Source: Halorubrum sp. 2020YC2
GTDB lineage: Archaea; Halobacteriota; Halobacteria; Halobacteriales; Haloferacaceae
DNA length: 64,000 nt
Reading direction: 5' to 3'
Assembly: GCF_018623055.1 (NCBI RefSeq)
Contig: NZ_CP076019.1
Span: 2,976,001 to 3,040,000 of the forward strand
Numbering within the stretch: position 1 is the first letter of the stretch; every line of letters begins with the position of its first letter. The translations under genes and the position numbers were made by a program. Under the pieces are notes generated by a model, which saw only the letters and a program-made list of their open reading frames with translations, did no database searches and had not been told where the DNA came from. Below, in pieces: positions 63,214 to 64,000 of this stretch.

Positions 63214-63621
63214 TCAGACGGGATCTCGGGGGGTCAACCGAACCCGCACGTCGCGCTCGTCGAGGACCGATCGCACCCGCCCGCCGAACGGGCCGGTCCC
63301 CGGCCACGTCGCGTCCGCGTCGAGCCGGTCGGGGTCGCCCACGTACACCGCGGCGGCGTCCGGGTGGTCGGCCGGCGCGTCGAGCGGCACGGTCTCGCGG
63401 ACGTACAGCCCGCCGTCGACGTCCTCGTACGCGTCGAGCGCGCCGATCTCCTCCGTCCGGAGGAGCCGCCCCGCCGTCTCGCCGCCCGGCGCGAGCGTCG
63501 GGTACCGCCCTTCCACCAGCCGGAGGCCGTCGAGCGTCGCGGGGCCGACGAAGACGAACGAGTCGAGGACCTCGGCCACTCGGTCCGGCTCGGTCAGCGT
63601 CCCGTACACGAAGACGTCCAT
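63214..63621 (-). CDS. Gamma-glutamylcyclotransferase-like protein
   Basis: 135 residues. Starts MDVFVYGTLTEPDRVAEVLD, where VYGTL is the substrate-binding loop of the GGCT fold. The catalytic acid is probably a glutamate in the LDAYEDVDGGLYVRETV block (EDVD/E). Family members remove gamma-glutamyl groups or are of unknown role (AIG2/BtrG types). In a haloarchaeon, gamma-glutamylcysteine is a plausible substrate, but this is inference. The start is fixed by the VYGTL motif near the N-terminus. Confidence 0.85.
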   Translation of the reverse strand: MDVFVYGTLTEPDRVAEVLDSFVFVGPATLDGLRLVEGRYPTLAPGGETAGRLLRTEEIGALDAYEDVDGGLYVRETVPLDAPADHPDAAAVYVGDPDRLDADATWPGTGPFGGRVRSVLDERDVRVRLTPRDPV

Positions 63622-63722
63622 GGGCTGCGTGGGTCGCTCGCGGGCTTCAACGTTCGGGCGATCCCGGCCCGACGCGGTCGACTCCCCCGCGACGCCGAGT
63701 GCCGGCGACGCCGACCGGCTCC

Positions 63723-63732
63723 GATATATCAA
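63723..63732 (+). promoter_or_regulatory. TATA box of the MATE transporter gene
   Basis: GATATATCAA lies about 33 nt before the ATG at 63761. Confidence 0.5.
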
Positions 63733-63760
63733 TACCGCGGGGGCTCGTCGAACGCGACGC

Positions 63761-64000
63761 ATGGACTTCCCGCGGCTGCGGCGCGTCTGGGAGCGCGTGT
63801 TCTCGCTCGCGTGGCCCGTCATGGCCGAGCAGACGTTCCGCACCGCGATGCGGACGACCGACATCCTCGTCACCGCGCTGTTCTCGCCGGCCGCGGTCGT
63901 CGCGATCGGACTCGCGGACCTGTACGCCCGGTTCCCGCTGCGGATCGGGCTGGGGCTGGGCGGCGGCGCCATCGCGCTCTCCTCGCAGGACACGGGCGCG
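63761..64000 (+). CDS. MATE-family efflux transporter (cut off by the window end)
   Basis: The first 80 residues are present, starting MDFPRLRRVWERVFSLAWPV. The segment LAWPVMAEQTFRTAMRTTDI followed by VTALFSPAAVVAIGLADL is the first MATE helix pair. These proteins export drugs or metabolites using a sodium or proton gradient. The rest of the gene lies beyond the window. Confidence 0.82.
   Translation, partial: MDFPRLRRVWERVFSLAWPVMAEQTFRTAMRTTDILVTALFSPAAVVAIGLADLYARFPLRIGLGLGGGAIALSSQDTGA

Overview
The window comes from a haloarchaeon, most likely Halorubrum or a close relative. The DNA is GC-rich, the proteins are strongly acidic, and many genes have a TATA box 25-35 nt upstream with little or no leader. 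Genus is inferred from gene content and from a dispersed intergenic repeat; no rRNA or complete tRNA gene is present to settle it. About sixty protein genes are supported. No insertion sequence, transposase, CRISPR array or prophage was recognised.

Layout. 1-265 holds a 54-bp direct repeat with tRNA T-arm-like debris. 410-13775 is mixed core and accessory: small membrane and zinc-ribbon proteins, RNase R, a KhtTU-like cation/proton antiporter pair, an M24 aminopeptidase, TiaS (tRNA-Ile2 modification), an HTH regulator, and a MinD/ParA-like ATPase with a long acidic tail. 13942-22124 is the A-type ATP synthase operon atpHIKECFAB. The ninth subunit gene, atpD (26640-27344), is separated from it by a regulator gene and a two-gene surface-protein unit that carry related ectodomains. 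27486-43630 has a SpoIIM-family membrane protein, an Lhr-type helicase, a six-PAS histidine kinase, kynureninase, leucyl-tRNA synthetase and a large Tat lipoprotein. 43796-52248 has pdxT-hisE, Sec61 beta, thioredoxin, ribosomal protein L40e, an MBL hydrolase, a DUF99 protein, a uracil-DNA glycosylase, a phosphonate/phosphate-type ABC transporter (phnDCE) and hisH. 52263 to the end has an aldo/keto reductase, an ABC-2 exporter, a folC-folP fusion, a DHH phosphoesterase, a thioredoxin reductase, threonine ammonia-lyase, a GGCT-like protein and the start of a MATE transporter.

The most unusual signal is not a protein gene. Four intergenic spaces (6066-6468, 27926-28231, 55494-55763 inverted, 61454-61732) carry one family of structured element. 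In every recognisable left end, five in all, a TATA-like box lies exactly 38 nt before a CCAAAG-type motif. A long stem follows, then a CCCCTTTGAGTCC motif, then terminal hairpins. Stem sequences differ between copies by compensating changes. This looks like a family of transcribed structured RNAs, or a small non-autonomous element selected for folding, and is the best candidate here for something undescribed.
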